A stretch of 64,000 nt of DNA from Taiwanofungus camphoratus (lineage: Eukaryota; Basidiomycota; Agaricomycetes; Polyporales; Taiwanofungaceae). The DNA lies in assembly GCA_003999685.1 (NCBI GenBank), contig CP021228.1, forward strand, positions 124,001 through 188,000, in the 5' to 3' direction. Shown here one piece after another: positions 37,116 to 48,720 of this stretch (position 1 is the stretch's first letter; the number at the start of each line of letters is the position of its first letter). The notes beneath the pieces were generated by a model that was given only the letters and a program-made list of their open reading frames with translations, was not told the DNA's origin and made no database searches. A program made the translations under genes and the position numbers.

Positions 37116-38140
37116 CTATACGTCGACGTACATGAGGATCGGCTCGCCCACACCGTCGATCTCTGGTATGACGCATTTGAGATCGAAGGCCTTCGCAAGC
37201 ACGATCTTGAAGATCTTCTGCACGTTTATCGACGCCGACGTCGAGCAGAAAATAAGCGATGCGTGCATCGCTTTCGCGAAGCGCTTCGCCTGACGCACAA
37301 GAACAATAGACTTGAGCACGAATGTCGTATGGCACACACCGGGAACATGCTATGACGTACCTGCTTTGTGATCTCTTCTTGTTCATCTCGTGGAAATGTT
37401 GAGAAGGTATCAAACTTCGTGCCGATCAAGAATGGAATTGCGGTCTGCGATTCAATGTGTGGTAAGTATTTATCTTCATCACACCATACAGCGCCATGTA
37501 TTGCTGTGCAATGGTAAGCATGGGGTATATCGCCACAGGGCGCATGGTTCTTGATCATGCAAGAGTATGGACGAGTGTACGATTGTTACCTTATTGAAAC
37601 CACGTGCTTGTCGATACCACTCCTTCACTGAATTTAGTGTCGATTTGCGCGAGAGGTCAAACATGAAGAGGATTGCAACGGCGTCATTGCAGACAAGGGG
37701 GAGCATGTTTACAAACTCCCGCTGGCCGCCAAGATCCCACAAAGAGAACGTTATCGATGTTCTTCGTACTGTGATGGTCTTTTCCATAAAATTGACGCCT
37801 GACAAGCGTAAGATGCAGGCGACGGTGAATATGCGAGCCCCAACGTGTCAAATAGTCTTGCGGACTCACCCAGCGTTTGGATGTAATCCTCATCGAAATG
37901 CCCCTCCACATACTTCACCATGAGACTCGTCTTGCCTATTTGCGAGTCCCCCAGCATGCCAACTTTGATCACCACGCTGCACATCCAGCCAACACAACGC
38001 GTGAGCCCTTTACACGCATACGGGGACAATGAGCGCCATCACCTGTTCTGCTCATTGTTATCCAACGTTGGCCGCGAGCCTTGCGTGCTTGGGCCCCCAT
38101 TCGATGAAGTTAATGATTGGGATGACGACGCAGCAGACAT
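37116..38140 (-). CDS. SPG1: Spg1/Tem1-type septation small GTPase
   Basis: Five exons on the minus strand (38140-38043, 37976-37870, 37798-37590, 37444-37361, 37289-37116) give 223 residues. A short Ser/Gly-rich N-terminus precedes the GTPase fold. The P-loop is GDSQIGKTS. The highly conserved [20 protein letters not shown], switch [38 protein letters not shown], the guanine-specificity motif GTKFD, and [15 protein letters not shown] follow. There is no C-terminal cysteine prenylation motif, as in known Spg1 proteins. In yeasts this GTPase sits at the spindle pole body and switches on the septation initiation/mitotic exit kinase cascade. The Dma-type ubiquitin ligase that antagonises this pathway in yeasts is the next gene along; no shared control is visible in the sequence. 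Confidence 0.95.
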
Positions 38141-39806
38141 GTCCCCGCGCGCGATCTCGCCGATGAATTATAAACGTGTGTGAAAAACAGCTATCCCGCA
38201 GACTCGCACTCCAGAATACAGTCGGGCGGCGGGACACCGGGTCGGGGTGTTCAGAACTGGAACGGTGGAAACGGGAAGGAAAGGAAGGACGCGTTCTGAA
38301 GCGCGCTGGTGTGAGCGACGGGTGATGCAGAGTACAGGGCCTCACTCTCGACAAGAGTGAGTCCGAATACGTGACGGACGCCAACCAGGCAAGGGGAAAA
38401 AGAACAGGAAAGAAGAAGTTGAGGTATGCAGTCAGGATCACCAAGCGCCCGTCCACGTTCCGCGGGAACAACGGTTACGAGATCATATTGTTCCAAGTTC
38501 TCTTCGATGTGTATTCTTCACTTTTTATACTTGGCTTCTGTCTTTTGAGCCCCTTGCTTATACGTCAATATCCAGTACATTTTTTGAGAATTCCTGACGC
38601 GCTCGAATTGTACTCTTCATTGGTGAAGCCTATCTTGCGAAACGATCAAGATTGGCACCTAGTTCAGCTGCGCAGATGTCGCTGTCTTGATATTTCAATG
38701 CTTGGAGGTGAGCAGTCGAAACCTGTCATGGACGCTGCTTGCAGCTTACAAGGTCGGATATGCCAGTTACGTTTTCTATATCGGAAGTGTTCATGTATCC
38801 AAGCTTCAATTGGCAACATTCCCCGCCACCTCGTACATGCGTCTACCATTGAAATCTACCCGGTGTGTTCATATTTTTGTGACGGGTCATATTCCATCAG
38901 TGCGTGAAGATGCACTGTGGAGGTTTGCCTTTGGGCGCCCGAGCGTAACATCATGCCTCACGTACACTGGCTGTACATCCGGTGGCAGTGATCTCACCCC
39001 CTCTGCGAGTCGCTGGGCTGATCTTACGCACTACCGCGTTCCAAACGTACTCAATGTTTATCGAGCACACCGCCAGGATCTCCCTCGAGTCGTCTATGCC
39101 GGTTTGTATCAATGCGTGTTGATATAACATTTCAGCAGTCTGTTGATCCAAGCTCACGAGTGCCGAGAATAACCTCATCTGGTCAGTACCATATTAGTGG
39201 AGTCGCTGGTCCACAGACGAGCTATCATTGTCTTCATTCGCATTCCAATCCGTGTATCTCGTATATATTGCAATCGAGTATTTGATTCACAATGCCCAAC
39301 TGCACAAACCCTGAGCTAAGCACGTATCAAGACGAATAAGAAATAGGATATATCTACACAGGTCACTAATAATAATTGTATCATATGGTGGTCGTCAATG
39401 GGGAGAAAGGAAAGAGATGAATTTCAAACTAGAAATTAGGCTATGTGCAGAAAAGAGAGCAGGCGCAGACCGGGGAACCGCGGGAGGAAAAAATGTGGAG
39501 TACGGGCTCTGGGATATATGGCAAACAGAATCGCGGAGAGAACGTGATGTCCATGTGCACGAACTATAGATCGTATTCTACACACTATGCAGCGAGCGAA
39601 CGGCATGCATGGCAGACACGCCCAGCCCAATGAACAGAAAAGACCAAACGAGGGAGAGTGAGCGGCCGCGGAGCACTGGCGCAAGCAGAAGGTACGTACA
39701 TCAAAGCGGAAAAGACGGAACCGAAGCAGGACAGCCCGAGGACCACAACCGGGGCACGCCGTATGTCACACGAAGACCAGGCCAGCAAACGCAGGAACGC
39801 GCGCGC
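38141..39806. other. Between SPG1 and the FHA-RING gene, no gene recognised
   Basis: Holds the SPG1 promoter and the FHA-RING gene's 3' region. A plus-strand frame at 38371-38907 (178 codons) has a hydrophobic middle but no recognisable motif, and overlaps the likely SPG1 promoter. It was not called. Confidence 0.4.
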
Positions 39807-41643
39807 TCACCGCTTGCGCTTCCCGTGCGCCGCCTCGCCCACGATGCCCATCCCAGCACCGCTCCCACTGCCGTCGCTCGCGCCCTCCGCCTCGCCGCTG
39901 CCCTCCTCCGAGAACGAGCCCGCGCCGCTGCCGCTGCCGCCCATGTGCACCTGCGAGCGCGAGCGCGCCGGCACAGGCACGGGAACGGGCGAAACGGAGC
40001 TCTCGCGCATCATCGGCCCTGCGCCATCATCGAGCCCCAGCTCGCGGTCCACGAGCAGCGGCGAGCTCTCGGGGAGCGGCGGCAGCGCCGCGTCCTCCAT
40101 CTCCTCGTCCGCGTCCTCCGCGACGTCCCCGTCGGGCGCGAGGTACACGCTATGTGCGGTGTGGGTCCGGCGGCCGCGCAGAGACGCCCCGAGGCGCGAC
40201 ATGCCCGTGTCGGGCTCGACCTCCGTCTCTGCCCCCGCATCCCTGTCTCGATCCCTCTCCCTCTCCCGCTCTCGCTCCCTCTCGCGGCTGCTGCTCGCGT
40301 CGCCTGTGCCCGGCCGCTCGCCCACCGACGTTGTGGCGACCGCGACGACGCTCGCGATCGCCGCCGAGACGTCCGCAGCGTCGTCCTCCTCCACCTCCAG
40401 CTCGACCTCGACGTCCTCGTCCAGGTTCGCGAACGTGCGGCACAGTGGGCACGAGAACGCCGGGTGGTGGTTCTCCAGCAGCGGCCGGATGCACTTGTAA
40501 TGGAACGCGTGCGAGCACGGCGCGATGAACAGTGCCTGGTGGATCGTCACCGCGAACAGACCTATGAGACAATCTGTCAGCTAGTTAACAGATAGATCAC
40601 ACCGCCACGCACATATGCAACAATCCGGAAGCGCCGACTTGGCAGCAACCGTTTTCTTCGCTGCTGGCACTTGTGGTACCGCAATCGCCTTGAGTTGCTT
40701 CAGTGCATTTGCGCTACGCGGACGTCAGCCACGCCCACATATCACACACACACCATGGGACAGATACGCACTTGAACGGGTTCGAATGCGTCTGCCACTC
40801 CCGCCCCATCTCAATCTTGATCTTCACGCACTTGTAAATGTCCTCCTGCCCACCCTGGTAGTCGACTCCCAGCTGCAGCAGGTCCCCATCCCGCAGCTCG
40901 CTCGCCCGCGACTCTGTGTTCGCCGGCGACAGCCGCACGTGGTTCAGAAACGTCCCGCTGCTCGACTTTGTGTCCTTGATGAAGAACCGCCCGCCCGTCT
41001 CTGCCCAGATCTCTGCGTGCGCACGCGACACCACCTTGCTCTTGAACGCCAGCTTGTTCGAGCCCAGCGCGTTCGCGGCCGCCAGCCCCAGTCCCGACCG
41101 GTCCGTGAACCGGCCAATCCGCAGAGGAGCGTCGCCTTCGCGGACGTCCCGACATATCGGGTCGAACCGCAGAGACCGCCGAGAGTCCAGGTGTGGTACG
41201 AGGCGGATGCGGTGACTGGGCGCAGATGATGGCGGTGACGGCGTGTGGCCGTGGACATGAGCATGGGACGTCGGGGCCGGTGCAGCTGTGCGAGCGACGG
41301 CGACGACGGGGACTTGAGGTGTGGCCGAGGCGGCGAGGGCGCCTGCAGATCGTCTGCGGCGGAGCATTTGCGAGAAACCAGGCGTGGAGTTGGACTGGGA
41401 TATGGATGTCTGCAGGTTGGGTGCAGCAGCGCGGCGTCTGTGGCCTTGAGCAGGGTCAGCTGGCGACAGATTTGAGGCGGAGGGCGGAGGAGAGTCTCTT
41501 GTTTCTCTTGCTTGCGGACTGTCGTGGGGCGGTGGAGAGGGGTGCGACTGGGATGTGCCGCGGGGTCTGCCACGGCCCAGGAAGGAACCTAGAATCGATT
41601 GGCGCGCAGGGGGAGACTCGTTGCCTATCGTTAGGGGGTCCAT
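39807..41643 (-). CDS. FHA-RING E3 ubiquitin ligase, Dma1/CHFR type
   Basis: Three exons on the minus strand (41643-40772, 40713-40613, 40561-39807) give 575 residues. The first 145 residues are Pro/Ser-rich and disordered. A forkhead-associated domain follows (about 146-285): IRLVPHLDS, LRIGRFT, KVVSRAHAEIW, GGRFFIKDTKSSSGTFLN. A short linker (LKQLKAIAVP) leads to a RING-type finger with CCIC, the CSHAFHYKC centre and CPLC as zinc ligands. The tail is acidic, then has an Arg-Glu/Arg-Asp run and a Gly/Ser-rich end closing with KRKR. Dma-type ligases read phosphothreonine marks and delay cytokinesis or mitotic exit. The gene is strongly GC-rich, which produces long spurious antisense frames. 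Exon borders are supported by intact RING codons across the second intron. Confidence 0.92.
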
Positions 41644-42129
41644 CGATGTGAGTAGAGTTGAGCTCCTCGTCGTTGTCGTCGAGGGCGAAATGGAAGGGCC
41701 GTGAACTGTGCCAACTAGTCAAATGTTTGTTTGGCGCCCGTCAGCCACGGCCGAGTGGCGACCTTTTCTGGCCTGTCCAGTGCCAGCCAATCTTTTTGAT
41801 GAGTCTATTGTGCCTGGACCTCCTAAATTGGCCGACGATGTCCCGCTACCTACTTATTCACAGAAAACATAAAGAAAACAAGATGCTCTCGAGTCTAGGT
41901 CACAGATCCTTCAGACCGGACGTTCGTCTCACGTCTCGTATCATACTGTGGCAGTTTCTGAATAGACCGGTACCCTTGTGAGCTTATGTCCACGTAAAGC
42001 GAGCTCCGAGCGCCAAGCTGTCGAAGCAGTGCCGGTTGCTCTGCTGTCTGTGTCCGGTCCTCCTGGTCTGAGACACCCCTGGCGCCAGGTCGATCCCGAT
42101 TTGGTTCCATTGCACGACTCGTGCAGAAC

Positions 42130-42545
42130 ATGGACACCACATACTCAGCATGCACTCAGGAGCTGTGCATACTGCACTACATTCAACTGATACCATAAGG
42201 TATCATAGATGCTACATCCACACGAAAGTCAACATTGTCAGGTGCTGGCCAGTGAACAACACAACATGAAGGTCCGTTAGCACTACATACCGTGTGGATG
42301 GAAGTCAATGCAGTGATCGGTCCCATGCACAACCCGATAATATATGTGGTTTGATCATTGCAGACATCGTGAGATACAGTCGGTCCCTGCGTGCAGCGCT
42401 CAACGCTGTGTTGCAAGGCAGACTCTAATTTTGTGCATGCGAAGGCGGCGCGGCGCAGAACTAGTGATCAACGGTGCTATTTTGTGGCTCTGTTCATTCA
42501 GAGCGGTTCTTCGGGCCGAAAGATAGGATGCGCACCTAGCGCTGT
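42130..42545 (+). repeat. Diverged duplicated segment, copy a
   Basis: Aligns in the same orientation with 43480-43923. Shared landmarks in order: ACTCAGG followed by GC-rich TGCAT runs, CAGTGATCGGTC, a GATCA(T/C)TGC block, AGCGCTC(A/G)ACGCT, TGTTGCA, a GCGCGG(C/T)GCAG block, and a final CGCA(C/T)CTA. Identity is patchy, so limits are approximate. No coding frame is kept across both. Confidence 0.6.
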
Positions 42546-43479
42546 CACAAGCGCTCAGTGAAGTCTTCCTAAGTTGACATAGCGTAGCAAGGACAACAAA
42601 GTGAACTCAAATCACATCGTCAGATCGTGAAGATTGTGCAATAAGACATCGCCGTCGATGACAACAGGGAAAGGCATCCCCAGGATCCGTGATACGGATC
42701 CAGCTATACTCCTTGCCCATCAGGAAACAGCTGCAGTTGCAAAGATGCGATGTTCGCGGGACGTGCTGCACGTTAAGACAAATATAAGGGATCGGATCTT
42801 GGTAGCCGCCTTGAAGAGGGCGAGGTGACAGGCAAACACGCCTTGGAAGAGAGAATACGATCGGAGCTCTGCGCCGTTATTCAACGCAAGCGATCCTGCA
42901 TGACTTTCTGTCGGCAAGTCCTGGATAATGTCCGGTATCAATCACATCGCGCACACTGAACAGACCTTCATAGACAGCGCCAGGTGTGTTGGAAGGTATC
43001 ATCCATACTTAATGTCAACGTCAAAACGTATCGCCGTAAGCCACACAATCTTAGCAATTGACCCTTCAGATCGTCTGGTCCATAGGTCCACGAATTGAAC
43101 AAGTAGCGGTAGATGCCCTTCTGAGCAAGTCCTGCCTGGAGTGGCATTGATGTCGAAAGTCCAAGATGTGCCTGCAAGGCGATCATAGGCGGTGTTGACA
43201 CGACTATGTCTGTTGTATCTATAAAGCCCTTCGATTGATAGTGTGAAGTAGGCTTGAGCAGATCGACGGAGTGACAAGTACGTATAGCCTGACATACTCA
43301 ACGCGGGCACCGCCAGAATGGGTGTCTGAGATGCTCCCCCCGATGCACAACGTGGGACGAATCTGGATGGCGTACACCATATAATGTGCTCGGCAGCCAG
43401 CCGAACGATCTTCAGAACTCCCAGACGGCCGTACATGCACATTGCGCTACTTGTGCAGAGCGTCGATACCCTTGGTATC

Positions 43480-43923
43480 CAGCGCGTACTCAGGTGCGCT
43501 GCATGCTGCATCGCATCCGATTGACAACGCAACTATAGATACTGCCCCCGCGTAAACACTGTTGGTGGCCAACAGCAGGAGTACGGTGCTCGGAGGATCC
43601 CGTATACGCTCCTTAACACCACGTCGAAGGCAAAAAGCAGTGATCGGTCTCACATACCACCTAGTAATGTAGTTCGATCACTGCGACTGCCAGGCACCGT
43701 CAGATACAACGATATCATGATGCTTGTAGCGCTCGACGCTCTGTTGCAGGTTACAAGACCATAAAGTCTCCGCACATGCCAATGCAGCGCGGTGCAGCGC
43801 CAAGGAGGCGCCCACGGCCGGCCACTGTTCCTGTCTTGTGAGTTTGCAACCATGTTCGTATTGTCTAGGTGGCTTCTGCAGACCCAGATATAACCCGCCG
43901 AATGGGCACGCATCTAACGTTGT
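43480..43923 (+). repeat. Diverged duplicated segment, copy b
   Basis: Partner of 42130-42545, lying about 1.35 kb downstream in the same orientation. The core match is from CAGTGATCGGTC (43638) to the GCGCGGTGCAG block (about 43797), with weaker similarity on both sides. No terminal repeats seen. Confidence 0.6.
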
Positions 43924-45426
43924 CCCGAGTAAGTTAGGATGATTCGATCATGTTGGCATCTACATGGAATGAGCCATGAACCCAGAGACGGGTTGAGCCA
44001 AGCCTGTCGACCGCATATAGCCTTGCCTGCACTTCGAGGTCAAGACGGCTGAAGTTGTCAGTTGCAGGCTCCCGAGTGCATACATACTAGTGGAAGCAAC
44101 AAGGCTGTCAGATCAGGGACAAAACTGATCAGGAAGATTGCAGGACGGGATATCAACATCGAGGCCAGACATATCTAGAAAGACCCGTGATATGGACACA
44201 GTACATATCTCGTACATCGCCTGTCTTGAATACAGCGTTCGCTAGACTTATGGACATTACAATCGCATCGCGTTGTATCGCAAGACAGATATGTGATATC
44301 TGAGTCTGATAGGCGTTGGGGGTTGGGATGACGACAGCAGAGACACGCATCAATACCACGACTGCGTTTTATCGGTATAAGGCGCTCTGTAATGCGCCTG
44401 GATGGAGATGAGATATCAGTGTTGATACTAGATACAGAGAAGAATGCACCGACTAGGGTTTTGCTGCGAGTATAGATAGCCGTACTAGTCACGGGGCTTT
44501 TGCAGGATCACAGTCTCAAGGCTGAGCTTGCGCTATCAGGTGCAATCAGTGTAACCATGTTGCTTACCTATAATGTTCTTCTGTCAATCAATCGGTCAAT
44601 GTAAGTCCTTGATCAAAAGTTCTACATTCAGAACACAAAGCATCCCAACGAGAAATTTGCAGTTTCGCGAGCCCGACAAGTTGTAAATTACTGGAACACC
44701 GAGATAATCTCAGGATCGCTGCGACACGAAATGAAACAAGAGCAATCATGCCAGTAGCTATGTGGCCAGAGAAAAGTTCCGCAATGGCGTATGAAGCCGC
44801 ATCGTGTGAAGATCGAGAGCATCGGAGACAAGCCGGACTACGACCGTTGAATTGATTTCTGTTCAATATCCAATAGAAGGTCCATCAGCGATCAACACCC
44901 CAAAGTGTCAATCAGATGGTCATCATTCAGCTCGACGTAACCTTTTAAAATGGGAGGCCAGGCTTTCGAGCTTGGGGGTCCTCTTTTCGGGGCATTTGCA
45001 CAAGAGACACAGAGAAGCAATACCAGAGATTAGGGTGTAGATTACAGCGAAAGGAGAAAGACAGTACGAGCATGATGATAATACAATATTCAAGGCCGAT
45101 AATGAGTAGACAGAAAGTTCAGAAGTGCCCTGAGTTCGCGGGAGCTTCAATCCCATTTACTGCCAGCAATGACAATGAGTATGTTTCATAGATGCTCCCA
45201 GCTTAGGTTGAGCAAGTTGCGGCCTGCATGAAGTACCTTTGACTCGCACGCCGTCGTGACCGGTAAATAGTGGTGGTTTAGATGAAAGGAAAAGTCAAAG
45301 CCAAACCTGTGACAGACCTCAAGGAACGCGTGACGTCACGCGTATGTCTTTCGAACAACGCGTCCAGGGGTACAGTAGGTCCAGAGAAACGGTCAGTCCC
45401 GAAGGACAACGCCAACCTTGGCTGCA

Positions 45427-46174
45427 ATGACCACTGTCGCGGCAAAGAAGCGGAAGTCCGACACCGGTGGATACCAGTGCGAAGAAGGCGCGTCCGAGCG
45501 GCACGCATGCGTCCGCCGTAGCGCTGGTCAGCACAATCCTTGCGAATCCGGACGCGTACCCTATCCCAGAAGACGATGCGGCAGCGAGGAGATCCCTCGT
45601 TGAACTCGCTCAATACGCGAGGGCGCTGGAGGAGGATGTTGCCGCTGCTGGTGCAGGCCCAAACACGGGAAGTGGTTCTACACCGAACCCAGTGAGCATA
45701 AGGGCGCAATTGGAGGAGGCTGCCGAAAAGATCCGACGCGCTGCGAATAGTGGCATAAAAAAGCAGATGACAGTACGTGGCGGGACCTCTCTGTCTACGC
45801 ACATCGTTCCTTCCAGCATACTGATGTCGACCTGGCGCAGTGGAAGCCGTCGTGCAAGACTGGGACAGCCAAATGGTCATACGATGGAATCTGCCCCGAC
45901 CCCGAAGTGTTCGGTGCGCTCATGGGGCTTGGTGGCCCGCCAACATTCAAAATGAAGAAATTCTCGAAAGAGGAATTTGAAGGTCGTATCGGACAGTGCA
46001 CCGCTTCTGTCAGGTACGCCAAGGGTGTTGTATGCGATCAACACGCTGACCATACTCTGCTTCCGTCTTTTTATCTCCTCTGATAGATACGACAGACTTT
46101 GCCTCACGAGTGAGGTGAATGTACGCTGGTCTGAGACTGGCGAATTCAAATTTAGTGGATCATATGGGAAATAG
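45427..46174 (+). CDS. Hypothetical protein with a conserved-looking C-terminal domain
   Basis: The body spans an exon ending at 45772, then 45817-46013 and 46087-46174, joined by two clean GT-AG introns. It starts with a Lys-rich segment (SAKKARPSG), then a helical region (RRSLVELAQYARALEEDV and EEAAEKIRRAANSG). It ends in a compact domain: WKPSCKTGTAKWSYDGICPD, VFGALMGLGGPPTFKMKK, and a final VNVRWSETGEFKFSGSYG. The ending looks like a real folded domain that I believe recurs in basidiomycetes, but I cannot name it. The start is a puzzle. The only nearby ATG (45427, TTVAAKKRKSD) is one base out of frame with the body, so either an upstream exon was missed or there is a one-base change near 45465. 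Function unknown; a nuclear basic protein is possible. Confidence 0.6.
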
Positions 46175-46627
46175 AATCTAGATCTCAACCACGCTGATAC
46201 TCAAATCACTCATACTTTACTAATGCCACTTATCACGCTATATCTTCTCTGAGAAATTCGAGTCTCCTTATGTTATGCAGCTAGAGCGCTCAATAACTTG
46301 CTCGTTCGCTGTTTGACATAAACTAATTGGGCGTGGAGCTCCTTCGAATGTTACAAAAGAAGATGCCATATATGGTGCATTACCTTGAGATATCATACAA
46401 CGACAGTGCTCTACGACAGCAAGGCGAAAATGAACGTCACGATAGAAAGTGTATCGAGCCCATAATAAGTACAAAAGAACGGCATTCAGATATGATACAG
46501 ATGAACAGACGTGCGACTAACGCGATTATGCAAGAATCCATCATATACTTCCTTTCTAGATGGCGAGGAAAAGCGAGAAGCTTTTCGTAGAATGATTTTT
46601 GTACACCGCTGTGATGTTCGCCGAAGT
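46175..46627. other. Convergent 3' region
   Basis: Lies between the 3' ends of the hypothetical gene (+) and paralogue A (-). From about 46490 it resembles the DNA 3' of paralogue B (about 51450), showing that the duplication includes some 3' flank. Confidence 0.5.
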
Positions 46628-47244
46628 CTAATCTTTCTTCGGTGGCAACAATTTTTTTATGGCTCGGTATTTGCTCTTGACCTTGCGGGCGATATCCTGG
46701 AAGATCTGCATGAAGGCCTGCGTAGTAAGCGCGCTCATGGATAGTGCTCACAATGACCAACGGAAGAACCAATGGGTGCTTTTCAACTTTGTCACGACAG
46801 GGCTGTCTGGCAGGCTGAAAATCCAGATCCAGCGTTGAAACATCTCCATCTGGGTCTTCCCCATTTGCATTTGTTGGCTCCTTTATGGACAAACATCGCT
46901 GGGATAAGTAACCCAGTGTCAAGGAATTGCATTCTGCACTTACAAGGAATATTGAGGATGGCGGGTCGCACGGGAACTCGTCAATGTACCGATAGTCGAT
47001 CGTATTCTGCGAGAGCACATCCCCAGTCGTGTCCACGTCGATTATCTGCGTTTAAGACCAGCTAAGCAACGACACGGAGACGTACCATGAGAGGATCGTC
47101 TCGGTCATGACGGCGTGCAACCCTGGGGTACGGATGGAACCTCAGGAGATGACTGGAGCGGTAGGTGGGTAGCCGGTTCGAAGAACGATCGATCATGGTC
47201 ATCGCGAGTGTGAAAGAGGGGTAAGGCAACTCAAGAGCACGCAT
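46628..47244 (-). CDS. Unknown four-exon gene, paralogue A
   Basis: Four exons on the minus strand (47244-47086, 47045-46944, 46880-46752, 46696-46628) give 152 residues. All three introns fall between codons (phase 0). The first exon encodes 53 residues with a YPSFTLAMTMID segment and a basic stretch (RVARRHDRDDPLM). Exon 2 has LSQNTIDYRYIDEFP. Exon 3 has DPDGDVSTLDLD and a short hydrophobic run (PLVLPLVI). Exon 4 is Lys-rich (DIARKVKSKYRAIKKLLPPKKD). I do not recognise the family. Paralogue B at 51592-52210 has the same exon plan, and exon 1 differs at only about 6 of 53 residues, far fewer than the later exons. That pattern argues for a real, constrained protein. No signal peptide is clear. 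Localisation is unknown. Confidence 0.7.
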
Positions 47245-47379
47245 CAAAAACGGTCAAGAGGCCGACGTCGAGAATCGAATTCAGTGAGAAACGAGGCTAC
47301 GCTCCCGCGGCGAGTGGATTGTCTCAAGCAAAAAAAAACAAAAAAAAGGTGGGCGAAGGTGGGTCTGAATGAAGAGAAG

Positions 47380-48720
47380 AGCAAGCGTAGAATCCCAGGC
47401 CTCTCATTATGTAGCGCGCCGAATGATCAAGAAGCCAGGGTTGCGTAAATCGGAGAACGTTTCTTCATTAGGCTAGAAAGTTTGGCCATCGCGGCGACGC
47501 GACCGTCCAACAACCTTTTTACCTCCGCGCACTTTGTGAATTTGCATCCGCGAAGATCGAGTCCATCCGTCGATACAAGGCAAGGTCCTCCACGCCAAGC
47601 GGCACGGTTGTCTCAGAAAGTAAAGAGTGCCAAAATTATTGGAACTAGCCGTACGATGGCCTATTGAGTTTCAGAAGAGTGAGATAGTAATGCCAGAGAT
47701 CTTGTTCTGCAATAGTAGGCATTGAGACACTGTTGCACTATTGTCAGCGCTGAGTGTTCTCATAGGTTCATGAGTCCCTTATGCTATTTCTGCAACAGAA
47801 GAACCTTTTCTGCCCCTCAAGAAGACAGATCAGCAATACCACCGTAACCGCTGGGGGTGGTGGTAGTATCCTCTACGTGGACGTAGGTGCATTTGATGGC
47901 ACCCGCAGGCACCCTTATATAGATAAATAATTGGATTCCTGAGCTGCCATTGAACGTCTTTACATTCCCTCCCCTCTTCTGACCGTATTCTTTCAGCTGC
48001 GCTCAAGGTCAAGGCCTCGTCGAGGCATAAAATTTGGTGTTGCGCCGTACGTGACCCGACGTCACGCTATGTCACGCGGGCTTTATCAGATGCGCGCAGC
48101 AGGCGAGTCCTAACAAATGTCCTTTATGAACAAACTCCCAGCTAATTACGGAGCTAGAATACTTGCAGGCAGGCAGGACAGTGTGATCAAGAATCAAGAT
48201 GAGGGCGTGCAGCAAGTGCATGAAGAGCAAAACACCCAAATGTACGGCACGTTGATAGTGCGGCATCCTCTCCCGAAGGGAGTACATCGTCCATGGGGGG
48301 AACAAGACCCACGCACAAAGGGGACTTCGCGCAAAGAGAAATGATATGAACTGCGTGAACGCACCAGGTGTCTGATCGAAGCGGTCAGCAGGGTTTATAC
48401 CCAGTGTCGCGAGCTTTACCATGCCGCAGAGATGCAATGCCAAGATCATCCACAAAGATTCTGACAGTGTATCAGATAAAATCCACAAGCACTCCAGTCA
48501 AAGTATGCAGTAGTATATGGTGAGCCCCCGCGACAGATTGTCATTGCACCGACCAGCAACACCATTTTCGGAGTGGAGTGACCCAAATCACTAAACATTG
48601 ACCATGTTGACGAGGTACGAAGGCAAAATACTCTGCAGAATCTGCAGAAGGCTATCAGAACGAGTCCCGGAATTTTATCACCGCTAATTTTGGAGGGGAG
48701 ATTTTGTGGGCCAGATGATC
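47380..48720. repeat. Upstream part of duplicated unit A
   Basis: DNA upstream of paralogue A that matches DNA upstream of paralogue B (about 52350-53650) in several blocks. One is around CTCATTATGTAGCGC (47405) and GCGACGCGACC (47496). Another is around GTGTGATCAAGA (48181) and GTGAACGCACC (48355). A third is near GAATTTTATCACCGCTA (48670). Blocks are separated by unalignable DNA. No intact protein frame is shared by the distal part, so it may be regulatory DNA or a decayed second gene. Confidence 0.6.
48045..48082. promoter_or_regulatory. Cluster of CRE/bZIP-like ACGTCA sites, unit A
   Basis: TACGTGAC, GACGTCAC and a TGTCAC half-site lie within 40 bases, about 800 bases upstream of the paralogue A start. 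A similar cluster lies at the same distance from paralogue B. The binding factor is not known from sequence; CRE/ATF-type bZIP proteins prefer such sites. Confidence 0.4.

Larger units (their letters stand above)
41644..45426. other. 3.8 kb gene-poor stretch with diverged duplicated DNA
   Basis: No reading frame is supported by family recognition. Two stretches about 1.35 kb apart resemble each other (listed separately), suggesting old mobile or duplicated DNA. The right part should include the promoter of the hypothetical gene at 45.4 kb. Confidence 0.4.

Noticed and set aside
38371-38907. 178-codon plus-strand frame
   Set aside because: No motif, overlaps the SPG1 promoter, and amino-acid use looks random.
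39609-40595. Long plus-strand open frames (328 and 280 codons) over the FHA-RING gene
   Set aside because: They are antisense to a well-supported exon, arise from very high GC content, and show Arg/Pro/Ser-rich noise with no motif.
45282-45521. Lys-rich frame beginning MKGKVKAKPV as first exon of the 45.4 kb gene
   Set aside because: No splice pair was found that joins it in frame to the body, so it is not used.
47326-47347. Poly-A run as a possible retroposed tail
   Set aside because: It is interrupted and not at the end of any copied gene sequence; probably simple low complexity upstream of paralogue A.
48072-48488. Hydrophobic 138-codon minus-strand frame upstream of paralogue A
   Set aside because: The matching DNA in unit B does not keep this frame open, so coding is not supported.
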